From Hyphococcus formosus (lineage in GTDB: Bacteria; Pseudomonadota; Alphaproteobacteria; Caulobacterales; Parvularculaceae): DNA of 64,000 bases. The translations under genes and the position numbers were made by a program. Positions within the stretch are counted from its first letter, which is position 1, and every line of letters begins with the position of its first letter. Positions 53,309 to 62,662 of the stretch are shown here, one piece after another. The notes under the pieces were generated by a model, which made no database searches, was not told the origin of the DNA, and was given only the letters and a program-made list of their open reading frames with translations. The stretch spans positions 2,666,001 through 2,730,000 of the forward strand of contig NZ_CP157210.1 in assembly GCF_046736345.1 (NCBI RefSeq), read 5' to 3'.

Positions 53309-53821
53309 GTGAGTCAAAAAGATCTTTTCAAAAAATTCCGCCCCAATGTGGGTGTGGTGCTGTTCAATCGCGACGGGCGCGTCTGGTATGGCCGCCGGGT
53401 TGGCGATTTCGCCGATCTTGGGGAAACCCCTGAATTATATCGCTGGCAAATGCCCCAGGGCGGTATCGACGCCGACGAAGATATTGCCGCTGCGGCCTTC
53501 CGTGAGCTGAAAGAAGAAACCGGCGTTACCTCGGCGCGGTTGCTGATGATCACGCCCGGATGGCTCGCCTATCGTTTTCCGCCGGAATACAAAAAGAAAA
53601 ACTGGAAAGGCCAGCGCCAAAAATGGGTCGCCATGCTGTTCGAAGGCGACGATAAAGAGGTCGATCTGTGTGCCGATGATGTGCAGGAGTTCGATGACTG
53701 GCGCTGGGGCGAGCTTGAAGAAGCGCCAGAGCTGATCGTGCCGTTCAAACGCCATGTCTATCATGATCTGATTGCCGGTCTTGTGCCGCTGCGTGATTTT
53801 CTGCGAACGGCGAAATGGTGA
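53309..53821 (+). CDS. rppH: RNA pyrophosphohydrolase RppH
   Basis: Removes pyrophosphate from 5'-triphosphate mRNA, opening decay by RNase E, or hydrolyses dinucleoside polyphosphates. The Nudix box is complete: GGIDADEDI, then FRELKEETGV. RPNVGVVLFN and WQMPQGG are family features. The 170-residue protein starts with GTG and overlaps the next gene by 7 bp. Confidence 0.93.
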   Translation: MSQKDLFKKFRPNVGVVLFNRDGRVWYGRRVGDFADLGETPELYRWQMPQGGIDADEDIAAAAFRELKEETGVTSARLLMITPGWLAYRFPPEYKKKNWKGQRQKWVAMLFEGDDKEVDLCADDVQEFDDWRWGELEEAPELIVPFKRHVYHDLIAGLVPLRDFLRTAKW

Positions 53822-54501
53822 CCTACGCCGCTGATTTTCTGCTGGACCGTTTGCTTTATCGTGACGGGCTGATGTTGATCATCGACAAACCGGCGGGGCT
53901 TCCGGTTCATGCGGGGCCATCGGGCGGCGATAATCTAGAGAATTATTTCGATGCCCTGCGCTTTGGCCTGCCGCGCCCGCCTGCGCTGGCCCATCGGCTT
54001 GACCGCGATACATCCGGTTGTCTGGTGCTGGGCCGTCATCCTAAGGCATTGCGGAAATTACATCGTTTGTTCTCCGAAGGGCGCATCGATAAAACCTATT
54101 GGGCGATCACGCGCGGCGTACCGGAAAAACTGTCGGGCACCATTGACCAGCCGCTTAAAAAGCAATCGCGTGGCAATGGCTGGCGCGTTGAAATCGCCGA
54201 TGACGGTCAGCGCGCTGTTACCACCTATCGCGTCATCGCGCGCGCCGACGATATGGCGCTGATCGAGGCCAAACCAAAAACCGGCCGCACCCATCAAATC
54301 CGTGTACATCTTAATGCCATCGGCGCGCCGATTATTGGCGATCCACAATATGGCGAGCAGACCCCGGATGACCGTGCGCAGCCCATGATGCTCCATGCCC
54401 GAAAGATCATTGTCCCGATCTCAAAGAACAAAGATCCGGTCATGGTCGAGGCCACACCGCCCGCCGCGATGGCGACAGCGCTCAAAAAATTAGGCCGTTA
54501 G
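53815..54501 (+). CDS. RluA-family pseudouridine synthase
   Basis: A 228-residue pseudouridine synthase of the RluA group with HRLDRDTSGCLVL holding the catalytic Asp, and KTGRTHQIRVHLNAIG as the second conserved block. There is no S4 domain. Target rRNA or tRNA uridines are unknown. It overlaps rppH by 7 bp, so it is probably co-translated. Confidence 0.9.
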   Translation: MVTYAADFLLDRLLYRDGLMLIIDKPAGLPVHAGPSGGDNLENYFDALRFGLPRPPALAHRLDRDTSGCLVLGRHPKALRKLHRLFSEGRIDKTYWAITRGVPEKLSGTIDQPLKKQSRGNGWRVEIADDGQRAVTTYRVIARADDMALIEAKPKTGRTHQIRVHLNAIGAPIIGDPQYGEQTPDDRAQPMMLHARKIIVPISKNKDPVMVEATPPAAMATALKKLGR

Positions 54502-54760
54502 CGCCGACACCATCGAATTCCAAATTGTCAAAGAGCCCGACCAGGCCGCAAAAGCGCCCGGTCCGGCGCTGAAAGGACCCTCAGAGGTTTCGCCGCCCGT
54601 CATGGGTCTGGCGCAATGGGAATGGGTCACATCTCAACGCGGCCACCACCATAAGGCCGCGCGAACGCCCGTGGATATCTATCAACCAAATGCGGGATTC
54701 CTTGCGGAATACATTCTTTTTGATGTGCTGGGTTCGGAGTTTCGTGTTTGGCTTGTCTGT
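54502..54760. other. Gene-poor spacer after the RluA gene
   Basis: About 260 bp with an open plus frame (from about 54512) that has no start codon until an ATG at 54602 and runs into the repeat at 54761. The residues look partly protein-like, so it could be the remains of an eroded gene. I do not annotate it as a CDS. Confidence 0.35.
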
Positions 54761-55037
54761 GGATTGCGGGGCGTGGCCTGCAATGACGGTGGCGTAAGGG
54801 TGTGCGCTATCCGTGGGCGTCATCCCGGGCCTGATCCGGGATCGAGCGGTCACGCGCGATGCTGAGGGGGTGGTGCCTGTTGGTGGATTGCGGGTCGGAG
54901 CCCGCAATGACGGTGGGGTGAGGGGCGTTCTATCCGTGGGGCGTCATCCCGGGCCTGATCCGGGATCGAGCGATCATGCGAGAGGGGAATGGGTGTGCGC
55001 TCGTGGGTGGATTGCGGGTCGGAGCCCGCAATGACGG
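54761..55037. repeat. 124-bp-period tandem array of two palindromic units
   Basis: A 29-bp unit (begins GGATTGCGGG, ends CAATGACGG) lies at 54761, 54885 and 55009, exactly 124 bp apart; the last two are identical and the first is diverged. A 40-bp unit (begins GCGTCATCCCGGGCCTGATC) lies at 54817 and 54941, also 124 bp apart, with two base differences. Both units are self-complementary (GCGGG.../CCCGC and ATCCCGG/CCGGGAT). It looks like a REP-like intergenic palindrome that has tandemly duplicated. Confidence 0.9.
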
Positions 55038-55071
55038 AGCGCCAAGGCAAAACCCCTACGCGCGGGTCCGC

Positions 55072-56307
55072 TTATTCCGCGGCTTTGACGATGGTTGGTT
55101 TACTGATCGCCTGGGCGATGCGTTCGGCGAGGCCGCGGGCCACTTCGTCTTTCGACATTTCCGGCCATGTCTCGTCGCCTTTTTCGGTAATCAAGATCAC
55201 CGTGTTGCGCGTGCCGCCCATGGCGCAGTTCGCGCCCGGTGACACATCATTAGCGACAATCCAGTCACAGCCCTTGCGGGCCATCTTGGCCTCGGCATGG
55301 CCAAGAACATCATCGGTTTCCGCCGCAAAGCCGACCACCAATTGCGGGCGACCTTCTTTGAGCTGGGCAATGGTTTTTAAAATATCCGGGTTTTCCGTAA
55401 GCGGAAGATCCGTCAGGCCGCCCCGTTCTTTCTTGATCTTGTGGGCGGTTTCAATCGCCGGGCGATAATCCGCGACCGCCGCACAACAGACGGCGCAATC
55501 CACCGGCAGTGCATTCTGGCTGGCAGTCATCATCTCGCGGGCGGTATCGACCCGGACGGTTTCAACCCCGGCGGGGATATGTTCATGGGTCGGGCCGGTG
55601 ACCAAAATTACCTCTGCGCCCAAATTGCGCAGCGCCGCCGCAATGGCATAGCCCTGCTTGCCCGACGACCGGTTGGCGATATAGCGCACCGGGTCAATCG
55701 GTTCGACCGTGGGGCCGGCGGTGACGAGAACCCGTTTACCGGCCAATGGTCCATTGGTGTCTTTTAGGAAAAACGCCTCGATCTGATCGGCGATGTCGGT
55801 CGGTTCGGCCATGCGGCCGGGGCCAAATTCGCCGCACGCCATCTCGCCATCGGTCGGGCCGACAATGAGCGCGCCGTCATTTTTCAAGGATTCAAAATTG
55901 CGCTGGGTGGCTTTGTGTTCCCACATGCGCACATTCATGGCGGGCGCGAACATGACCGGTTTGTCGGTCGCCAACAGCGCCGTGGAGGCCAGATCATTCG
56001 CGAGGCCATTGGCGCATTTCGCCATCAGATCCGCCGTCGCCGGGGCGACCACCACAAGATCGGCGGCGCGCGATAATTCGATATGGCCCATCTCGGCTTC
56101 GTCGGTCAGGTCAAAAAGCTCTGAAAAGCATTTCTCTCCGGTCAAAGACGACACGGACAAAGGCGTAATGAACTCAGCGCCAGCGCGGGTCAGGATCGCC
56201 CGAACGCGCACGCCGCGTTTTGATAGTTCACGGATCAGCTCAAGGCTTTTATAGGCCGCGATGCCGCCACCGATGATAAGAAGAATGCTTTGTGTATTTT
56301 TATCCAT
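55072..56307 (-). CDS. coaBC: Bifunctional phosphopantothenoylcysteine decarboxylase / phosphopantothenate-cysteine ligase
   Basis: Two steps of coenzyme A synthesis in one protein. The N-half CoaC is a flavin decarboxylase with GGGIAAYKSLEL, ALLATDKPVMFAPAMNVRMW holding the PxMNxxMW motif, and the C-half CoaB (from about 190) has VLVTAGPTVEPIDPVRYIAN. At 411 residues it is full length. It is the third gene of ubiE-ubiB-coaBC. The usual downstream gene dut is elsewhere in the window. Confidence 0.95.
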   Translation of the reverse strand: MDKNTQSILLIIGGGIAAYKSLELIRELSKRGVRVRAILTRAGAEFITPLSVSSLTGEKCFSELFDLTDEAEMGHIELSRAADLVVVAPATADLMAKCANGLANDLASTALLATDKPVMFAPAMNVRMWEHKATQRNFESLKNDGALIVGPTDGEMACGEFGPGRMAEPTDIADQIEAFFLKDTNGPLAGKRVLVTAGPTVEPIDPVRYIANRSSGKQGYAIAAALRNLGAEVILVTGPTHEHIPAGVETVRVDTAREMMTASQNALPVDCAVCCAAVADYRPAIETAHKIKKERGGLTDLPLTENPDILKTIAQLKEGRPQLVVGFAAETDDVLGHAEAKMARKGCDWIVANDVSPGANCAMGGTRNTVILITEKGDETWPEMSKDEVARGLAERIAQAISKPTIVKAAE

Positions 56308-56409
56308 AACGTCGCTATAGATAGTCTTTCGTCTTTATAAAGTCACCCATTGCGCGGGCGGAATAACCCAGTCTTTTTGCCTATCCGGCGGGCCGGGGCA
56401 AAGATGATT

Positions 56410-57975
56410 TTAAAGCGCGTAAAAAATTGCGCCAGCCAGAATGATTGCTGCAACGCCCACAAACCATAATGCGCCGCGGGTCTTGCGATTTTGCTTTTCT
56501 AGTGCCGCTTCGATTTTCTCATTGTCCCGCGATTTAAACCCTTCCGGGTCTTCGGCAATGATTTGCGCGGCCTTGCCCATGGCCTCCACATAGGTCGGTA
56601 TATGCGGCGCAATTTCCATGGCCTTTGTGGTTGCGGTTTTTAATTTCTCTGCGTGGGCCTTGGGGCCGATCGCGTCCTGAATGGCCTGTTTGACGACCGG
56701 GGTCGCCGCAGCCCACATATCGATCTCCGGGTCGAGCAATCGCGCCACCCCTTCGACCGTGACCATGGTCCGTTGCAACAAGACCAGCTCGGGCCGCAAA
56801 TGCATGTCAAAAAGGGCGGTCACGTCGAATAATTGTTGCAGCACGCGCGACATGTCCACCTGTGCCGCATTGCGCCCTTGTAATGGCTCACCGACAGCGC
56901 GCAGGGCCTGGGCGAAGGCATCAATCGAATGGCCATTGCCGACATATCCGGCCTGGAAGTGAACTTCCGCCGTGCGCTGATAATTGCGGGTGATAAAGCC
57001 GTAAATGATCTCGGCGAAAACCCGGCGCGTGTCTTCGCTCAGGCGGCCCATAATGCCGAAATCAACCAGTGCCAGACGGCCTTCTTCATCGACGATCAAA
57101 TTGCCTTGATGCATGTCTGCATGAAAGAACCCCATCTGAAGGGCCTGTTTCAAAAAGACATCGATCACCAGCCTTGCCAGCTTTTTTCGGTTGATCCCGC
57201 GCGCATCAAGCGCTTCAATATCGCCCAGCGGGGTGCCTTCGATCCACTCAATGGTCAGTACCCGGCGCGCCGATAGCGGCCAGACCACTTCGGGAATTCT
57301 GACATCCGGTTCGGATTGAAGATTATTCGCAAGCTCCGATGCGGCCCCGGCCTCCATCCGCAAATCAAGCTCTATGGCCGCCGCGGCCTTGAGTGTTTCG
57401 ATAAACTTTTCAGGCTCCATCCGCCGTGCGGTCGGCGAGATTTTGCGAATGGCTCTGGCGGCGCGGCCAAATGCGCGAAATTCCTGTTTCGCTTTTCGTT
57501 CAATCTGGGGGCGGAGGATTTTTACGGCAACCGTTCGGCCATCCGCCAATGTGGCCTTGTGGGCCTGCGCGATCGACGCCGCCGCAAGCGGTTTTGAAAA
57601 CGTGCTGAACAGCGCATCGGTCGGTTTGCCAAAGGCGCTTTCGATTTCGGCGCGTGCTTCCTCGTCCGAAAAGGGCGGCATTTTATCTTGCAGGCGGCCA
57701 AGATCATTGGCCAATTCAAAGCCGACAATATCGGGCCGTGTGGCCATGAATTGCCCCAGCTTCACATAGGCCGGCCCAAGAGATTCGAGCGCATTGGCCA
57801 TGCGTATGCCGGGGCGTTTTTCCTTGTCTTTTGCGCCAATGCGCGAGATTGCACCCACCACGCGAATGGGTGGCGGCAACAAATATGCAAATTCTCGCGG
57901 GATCAGCGCATCATGTCGGCTCAATGTCCAACCGGCGCGTGCGAGGCGTGCATAATCTGTCAGTGCAATGATCAT
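56410..57975 (-). CDS. ubiB: UbiB family ubiquinone biosynthesis protein
   Basis: An atypical protein-kinase-like ATPase needed for ubiquinone synthesis. Key motifs are KLGQFMATRPD, AAASIAQAHKATL, HADMHQGNL and VDFGIMG. The C-terminus carries one or two membrane helices (about 500-521, WFVGVAAIILAGAIFYAL). At 521 residues it is full length. It follows ubiE by 9 bp on the minus strand and precedes coaBC. Confidence 0.95.
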   Translation of the reverse strand: MIIALTDYARLARAGWTLSRHDALIPREFAYLLPPPIRVVGAISRIGAKDKEKRPGIRMANALESLGPAYVKLGQFMATRPDIVGFELANDLGRLQDKMPPFSDEEARAEIESAFGKPTDALFSTFSKPLAAASIAQAHKATLADGRTVAVKILRPQIERKAKQEFRAFGRAARAIRKISPTARRMEPEKFIETLKAAAAIELDLRMEAGAASELANNLQSEPDVRIPEVVWPLSARRVLTIEWIEGTPLGDIEALDARGINRKKLARLVIDVFLKQALQMGFFHADMHQGNLIVDEEGRLALVDFGIMGRLSEDTRRVFAEIIYGFITRNYQRTAEVHFQAGYVGNGHSIDAFAQALRAVGEPLQGRNAAQVDMSRVLQQLFDVTALFDMHLRPELVLLQRTMVTVEGVARLLDPEIDMWAAATPVVKQAIQDAIGPKAHAEKLKTATTKAMEIAPHIPTYVEAMGKAAQIIAEDPEGFKSRDNEKIEAALEKQNRKTRGALWFVGVAAIILAGAIFYAL

Positions 57976-57984
57976 GAGAAATGC

Positions 57985-58764
57985 CTATACCCGCCAGCCA
58001 GAGTGAATGGCCGCTATTCCGCCGGAAAGGTTTTCATATTTCACGCGCGTAAAGCCTGCGTTTTTGATTTTGGCTGCAAAGGCTTCTTGCCCGGGGAAAC
58101 GTCGGATGGATTCGACGAGATATTGATAGGACTCCCGGTCATTCGCTACGCGCTCACCAAGCCATGGAATGACATTGAATGAATAGGTGTCGTAGATTTT
58201 CTGCATCGTCTCGGTGATTGGATGCGAAAATTCGAGACACATAAACCGCCCGCCCGGTTTCAATACCCGATAGGCGTCGCGCAAAGCCGTATCGATATGG
58301 GTGACGTTACGAATGCCAAATGCGATAGTATAGGCATCGGCAAAACCATCCGCAAACGGAAGGGTTTCGGCGTCGCCGGTAACCCGCGTGATCCGGTCAC
58401 CAAAGGCGGCGGCATCACTTCGGGTGGTGCCGGCTTTGAGCATTTCAAAATTGATATCGCACAGGGTTGCGGTCGCGCGCGGTTTTGTGTCTGCGCCAGG
58501 GCGGGTGTCTGCGCGGCTCAAAAAGCTGGCCGCCACATCGCCCGTACCGCCCGCGACATCTAAAAGATGTTCGCCGGGGCGCGGCATGATGCGATCGGTC
58601 AAAACGGCCTTCCAGACCCGATGGATGCCGCCCGACATCAGATCGTTCATCAGGTCATATTTCGACGCAACGCTATCAAAGACGCCGCGCACCAGCCGGG
58701 CCTTTTCGTCCGTCTTTACGGTCCGAAAGCCAAAAGATGTTTCTGTGTCGCCATTTTCGTTCAT
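57985..58764 (-). CDS. ubiE: Demethylubiquinone/demethylmenaquinone C-methyltransferase UbiE
   Basis: SAM-dependent C-methylation in ubiquinone synthesis. Motif I is LLDVAGGTGDVAA, and TIAFGIRNVTH and GGRFMCLEFSHP are the UbiE signatures. At 259 residues it is full length. It heads ubiE-ubiB-coaBC and is divergent from ihfB. Confidence 0.96.
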   Translation of the reverse strand: MNENGDTETSFGFRTVKTDEKARLVRGVFDSVASKYDLMNDLMSGGIHRVWKAVLTDRIMPRPGEHLLDVAGGTGDVAASFLSRADTRPGADTKPRATATLCDINFEMLKAGTTRSDAAAFGDRITRVTGDAETLPFADGFADAYTIAFGIRNVTHIDTALRDAYRVLKPGGRFMCLEFSHPITETMQKIYDTYSFNVIPWLGERVANDRESYQYLVESIRRFPGQEAFAAKIKNAGFTRVKYENLSGGIAAIHSGWRV

Positions 58765-58976
58765 AAAAAACGCTTAAAGCTTTGCTTGGTCATAGAGAAG
58801 CGCCTTGACGCCGCATGTCTGTTTTGACAGTGTTAACTGGTTGAAATCAGCGGTGTTTTCGATTCCTCGCCGCCCCGACCCATATTCCGGAACCCAAATG
58901 GGGAGGGTGTGTTGCAAAAGCGAGGTCTTACCATCGCGAATTCGGGATAAAAACGGGTCGAACAACGGGGCAGCCT

Positions 58977-59306
58977 ATGATCAAGTCGGAACTGGTGCAA
59001 AAGCTTGCCGACGAGAACCCAAATCTGTTTCACCGCGATATCGAGCGCATTGTCTCGATCGTGTTTCAGGAAATATCAGACGCCCTCGCAAGGGGCGATC
59101 GGGTTGAGTTACGGGGCTTTGGGGCGTTTTCAGTGAAACACCGGCCCGCACGGGTGGGGCGTAACCCCCGCAGCGGCGAGGCCGTGCACATCGAAGAAAA
59201 ATGGGCACCCTTTTTCAAATCCGGCAAGGAGTTGCGGGATCGCCTGAATGCGGAAGGCCGGTTCTCCCGCGGGCAATCGCAGGGCAGTGATGGTTCAGGT
59301 GAATAG
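58977..59306 (+). CDS. ihfB: Integration host factor subunit beta
   Basis: DNA-bending nucleoid protein, acting with IhfA. MIKSELVQKLADENPNL and VELRGFGAFSVKHRPARVGR are the HU/IHF signature, and NPRSGEAV carries the DNA-intercalating Pro. The 109-residue protein has a 15-residue Ser/Gly-rich tail beyond the usual end. It starts the run ihfB-lapA-trpF-trpB. Confidence 0.94.
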   Translation: MIKSELVQKLADENPNLFHRDIERIVSIVFQEISDALARGDRVELRGFGAFSVKHRPARVGRNPRSGEAVHIEEKWAPFFKSGKELRDRLNAEGRFSRGQSQGSDGSGE

Positions 59307-59372
59307 ACGTCAGTCTGGGCTTATGCGTATTATCGATACCGCCATAACCGAGCTTGAACGGCAATATTGACC

Positions 59373-59747
59373 ATGAAAAAGTGGCTCTTTCGGATAATCT
59401 GGGTGCCGGTTCTTGTGATCGCGGTGCTCTTTCTGGTGGCCAACCGGACGCCGGTTATCATCAGCCTTGATCCGTTCAATCCTGACAATCCGGCTTTATC
59501 GACCCCGCCCATCTTTTTATGGGTTTGGTTGATGCTGATGTTGTTCATCGGTTTAGCCATCGGGTCTTTCGGCTCGTGGCTGTCAGGGCGTGAATCCCGG
59601 GCGCAGGCGCGCGACAACCGCCGCGAAATCAAGACCCTCAAAAAAGAGCTCGCGGTGATGACGGCGCGGGCCGAGGCGGCCACGAAAACCCCGGACGACG
59701 AAAGCGATCCGGATGATCCCCCCAAACTCGAAGCAAAATCACTGTGA
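59373..59747 (+). CDS. LapA-domain inner-membrane protein
   Basis: A 124-residue protein with two membrane helices (about 4-22 and 44-68, the second with IFLWVWLMLMLFIGLAIGSFGSWL) and a cytoplasmic coiled coil (about 75-105). This is the lipopolysaccharide-assembly LapA layout; E. coli LapA adjusts FtsH-mediated LpxC turnover. The ATG at 59373 is preferred to a TTG 6 bp earlier. It lies between ihfB and trpF, as is common. Confidence 0.87.
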   Translation: MKKWLFRIIWVPVLVIAVLFLVANRTPVIISLDPFNPDNPALSTPPIFLWVWLMLMLFIGLAIGSFGSWLSGRESRAQARDNRREIKTLKKELAVMTARAEAATKTPDDESDPDDPPKLEAKSL

Positions 59748-59771
59748 GCATATGTCTTGTGAGCTGAAATT

Positions 59772-60446
59772 ATGAGCGGCCCCCAAGTTAAGATCTGCGG
59801 CGTAAAGGATATTGAAACGGCGCTCGCTGCGGCCCGCGCTGGCGCGGACTTTCTGGGCTTTGTTTTCTTCCGAAAAAGCCCGCGCTTTATCCAGCCAGAG
59901 AAGGCCGAAGAGATCATTTTGGATCTGAAAGAAGCCAGCTTTGAAGAGGGATTTGCCCTGCCCAAGCTGGTTGGCTTGTTTGTGGACGCGGGCGAGAAAG
60001 AATTGTCCGAAGCGCCGACCCTGTTGACCCATTTTCAATTCCACGGCCATGAAAGCGCCGAGCGGTGCCGCGAATTGGGCGAAGAATTTGCGGTCGAGAT
60101 CATCAAGGCGCTGCCCGTGTCAGAGCCGGACGATGTTTTAAAAGCCAGCGAGTTCGAAGGGGCAGCGGACATCATTTTGTTCGACGCAAAGCCGCCGCCC
60201 GGCGCAGGCCGTCCCGGCGGGCATGGGGTCTCTTTCGATTGGTCCGCGGTCTCAAGCTATGAGGGTGAAACGCCGTTTATTCTGGCGGGCGGATTGACGC
60301 CGGACAATGTGGCCGACGCCGTCGCATCACAAAAAGACCATTCGGGCTTTGTCGGCGTGGATGTTTCGTCTGGCGTAGAAGACGCGCCCGGCAAAAAGAG
60401 CCCGGCGCTTATTTCCGCTTTCATTTCTTCTGCGAAAGGGGCCTGA
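59772..60446 (+). CDS. trpF: Phosphoribosylanthranilate isomerase
   Basis: Third step of tryptophan synthesis from anthranilate. VKICGVKDIETALAAARAGA contains the catalytic Cys, FLGFVFFRKSPRF follows, and ILAGGLTPDNV and GVDVSSGVEDAPGKKS are the TrpF phosphate-binding end. At 224 residues it is full length. A phosphatase gene separates it from trpB. Confidence 0.95.
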   Translation: MSGPQVKICGVKDIETALAAARAGADFLGFVFFRKSPRFIQPEKAEEIILDLKEASFEEGFALPKLVGLFVDAGEKELSEAPTLLTHFQFHGHESAERCRELGEEFAVEIIKALPVSEPDDVLKASEFEGAADIILFDAKPPPGAGRPGGHGVSFDWSAVSSYEGETPFILAGGLTPDNVADAVASQKDHSGFVGVDVSSGVEDAPGKKSPALISAFISSAKGA

Positions 60447-60481
60447 TCGGCACATCGCTATAGCCAAGGGGAGGGGCATTT

Positions 60482-61105
60482 ATGGTGCGTTTATTGTGCG
60501 CAGCATTTTTTCTGTTGTCGGCATGCACCGGCGGGTCGAACGCCGCGCCGAAGGACGGCCCCGATAAAGCCGAGGCGCTGTTTCAGTCCCTCCGGGCGGG
60601 CGGTCATGTATTGGTCATGCGCCATGCCAATTCGCCATCGGGGCAAAAAGCGCCTCTCGGCCTGTCCGCTGGCTGTACCCTCGGGGATGGGCGCGGGCTT
60701 GATGCGCTCGGGTTCTATCAGGCGCGCGGATTAGGCGAGGTGTTGCGCGCGCAAGAGGTGCCAATCGCCAAGGCTTATACCAGCCCCATGTGCCGCTCGT
60801 GGGATACGGCGGCGCTTGCGGCCGCTGGCGCACCGGTTGAGATGAGCGAGACCCAAATTTCCGAAGACCCGAGCGTTGTTTCGGCGTTTAAGGCGCAAAT
60901 CACCGAAGAGATCGCCTCCGGTGGCGGCAATATCATCCTCGCGAGCCATTCCAACATTGCGCCGTTTTATGGGGCGACGCCGCGCGCAACCGAGGAAGAG
61001 GTGCCATCCGGCGTGATCTATGTGATTGATCCCGCGACCTGGCAGGCCATTGCCCGCATTGATTTGGTCTCTGCCGCCGGGCAGCCATCGGTCGCAGTAG
61101 AATAA
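60482..61105 (+). CDS. Histidine phosphatase family lipoprotein
   Basis: A 207-residue lipoprotein with a lipobox LLSAC near residue 15. The histidine-phosphatase signature is VLVMRHANS (the RH with phosphorylated His), followed by Arg in MCRSWDTA and the second His in ILASHSNIAPF. The protein thus acts in the periplasm on an unknown phosphoester. It sits between trpF and trpB in the same direction, so it may be co-transcribed with tryptophan genes though no function in them is known. Confidence 0.82.
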   Translation: MVRLLCAAFFLLSACTGGSNAAPKDGPDKAEALFQSLRAGGHVLVMRHANSPSGQKAPLGLSAGCTLGDGRGLDALGFYQARGLGEVLRAQEVPIAKAYTSPMCRSWDTAALAAAGAPVEMSETQISEDPSVVSAFKAQITEEIASGGGNIILASHSNIAPFYGATPRATEEEVPSGVIYVIDPATWQAIARIDLVSAAGQPSVAVE

Positions 61106-61177
61106 ATTTCCCACGGGCGCTATGTGTGGCACGAAATGCGGCCCCCGCCGGCGGGCCAGACAAGTGAGTGCATATCC

Positions 61178-62434
61178 GTGACAGAACAAACGAGCCCAAA
61201 TTCCTATCGTACCGGTCCTGACGCCGAAGGCCGCTTTGGCAAATTCGGCGGCCGCTTCGTTGCGGAAACGCTCATGCCGCTCGTGCTGGCCCTCGAAAAA
61301 GAGTATGGCCGCGCCAAGTCTGACCCGGCCTTTCGGTCTGAACTGGACTATTATCTCAAACATTATGTGGGGCGTCCGTCGCCGCTCTATTTTGCGGAAC
61401 GGTTAACAGAGTATTGCCGCGGTATGGCCGACAAAAAGTCAGGCACTACCGGTAAGAAAGGCGCGAAAATCTACCTCAAGCGCGACGAGCTGAACCACAC
61501 CGGCGCGCATAAAATCAATAACTGCATGGGCCAGATTTTGCTGGCGCGCCGCATGGGTAAGACCCGGATCATCGCCGAAACCGGGGCCGGTCAACACGGC
61601 GTTGCGACGGCCACGGTCTGTGCCCGGTTCGGTCTGCCCTGCGTTGTCTATATGGGTGCTACCGATGTCGAGCGGCAAAAACCCAATGTCTTTCGGATGA
61701 AGCTATTGGGCGCAGAGATCGTACCGGTGACCTCTGGCCGTGGGACCCTGAAAGACGCCATGAACGACGCTTTGCGCGACTGGGTAACAAATGTGGACTC
61801 AACTTTTTATATTATCGGTACGGCCGCCGGCCCCCACCCCTATCCCGAACTCGTGCGTGATTTCCAATCGGTGATTGGTCACGAATCCAAAGAACAAATG
61901 GTCGAGGCAGAGGGCAGACTGCCCGACGCGATCATGGCCTGTATCGGTGGCGGCTCAAATGCGATTGGCCTGTTCCACCCCTATCTCGACGACAAAGACG
62001 TTGAAATCATCGGCGTCGAAGCGGCGGGCCATGGCGTTGAAACCGATCAACACGCGGCGTCTCTCACGGGCGGGCGTCCGGGCATACTCCACGGTAACCG
62101 GACATACCTCCTTCAGGATGAGGATGGCCAAATTCAGGATGCCCATTCGATCTCAGCCGGGCTCGATTATCCGGGCATCGGCCCCGAACATTCATGGCTT
62201 CATGAAACGGGCCGGGTGAATTACATCTCCGCCACCGACCAAGAGGCCCTCGACGCGTTTCAGCTCTGTGCAAAGTTGGAAGGTATCATCCCCGCGCTCG
62301 AACCGTCCCATGCGCTCGCCCGCGCCATCGACAAGGCACAGGAAATGGACCGGGATCAGATTCTGTTGCTGAATATGTGCGGCCGCGGCGACAAAGACAT
62401 CTTCTCAGTGATGGATGCCCTTGGCGCGGAGTAG
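61178..62434 (+). CDS. trpB: Tryptophan synthase beta chain
   Basis: Condenses indole and serine with pyridoxal phosphate. The PLP Lys is in NHTGAHKINNCMGQ, the active-site Glu is in AETGAGQHG, and the phosphate loop is GGGSNAIG. The frame is open from 61124, but the GTG at 61178 starts at the usual place, giving 418 residues. trpA, the usual next gene, is not found; a large orphan gene follows 228 bp later. Confidence 0.95.
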   Translation: MTEQTSPNSYRTGPDAEGRFGKFGGRFVAETLMPLVLALEKEYGRAKSDPAFRSELDYYLKHYVGRPSPLYFAERLTEYCRGMADKKSGTTGKKGAKIYLKRDELNHTGAHKINNCMGQILLARRMGKTRIIAETGAGQHGVATATVCARFGLPCVVYMGATDVERQKPNVFRMKLLGAEIVPVTSGRGTLKDAMNDALRDWVTNVDSTFYIIGTAAGPHPYPELVRDFQSVIGHESKEQMVEAEGRLPDAIMACIGGGSNAIGLFHPYLDDKDVEIIGVEAAGHGVETDQHAASLTGGRPGILHGNRTYLLQDEDGQIQDAHSISAGLDYPGIGPEHSWLHETGRVNYISATDQEALDAFQLCAKLEGIIPALEPSHALARAIDKAQEMDRDQILLLNMCGRGDKDIFSVMDALGAE

Positions 62435-62662
62435 GTTGGGCACCCTAATTGGTTTTCCTGTTTTTTCGCCGCAAAGGTAATAGTAGTTGCCTAACTTCTT
62501 ATGGGCATCGGATAATATCATCCGTGTGGGTAGCAACCATATACTGCTCGATATACGCTTGTGCTGAATTGCGGACATGAAGCGAAGGGCTGATGGCGCA
62601 GGCGCTGTTGACAGCCCGAAAGGGCTATTACAGGATCGCCCTTGCATGAAGGGGGAGATTTC
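62435..62662. other. Spacer between trpB and the secreted orphan
   Basis: 228 bp. TTGACA occurs at 62608-62613 but no matching -10 is at the right distance. A small AGCCC-GAAA-GGGCT hairpin lies at 62613-62626. No clear terminator for trpB and no small gene are seen. Confidence 0.35.

Noticed and set aside
54581..54907. 108-codon minus frame over the repeat
   Set aside because: Made mainly of the repeat units and their spacers; Arg/Pro/Thr-rich, no ribosome-binding site.
54761..55037. CRISPR-like array
   Set aside because: Only two to three repeats, themselves palindromic, with spacers that also repeat; no cas genes in the window.
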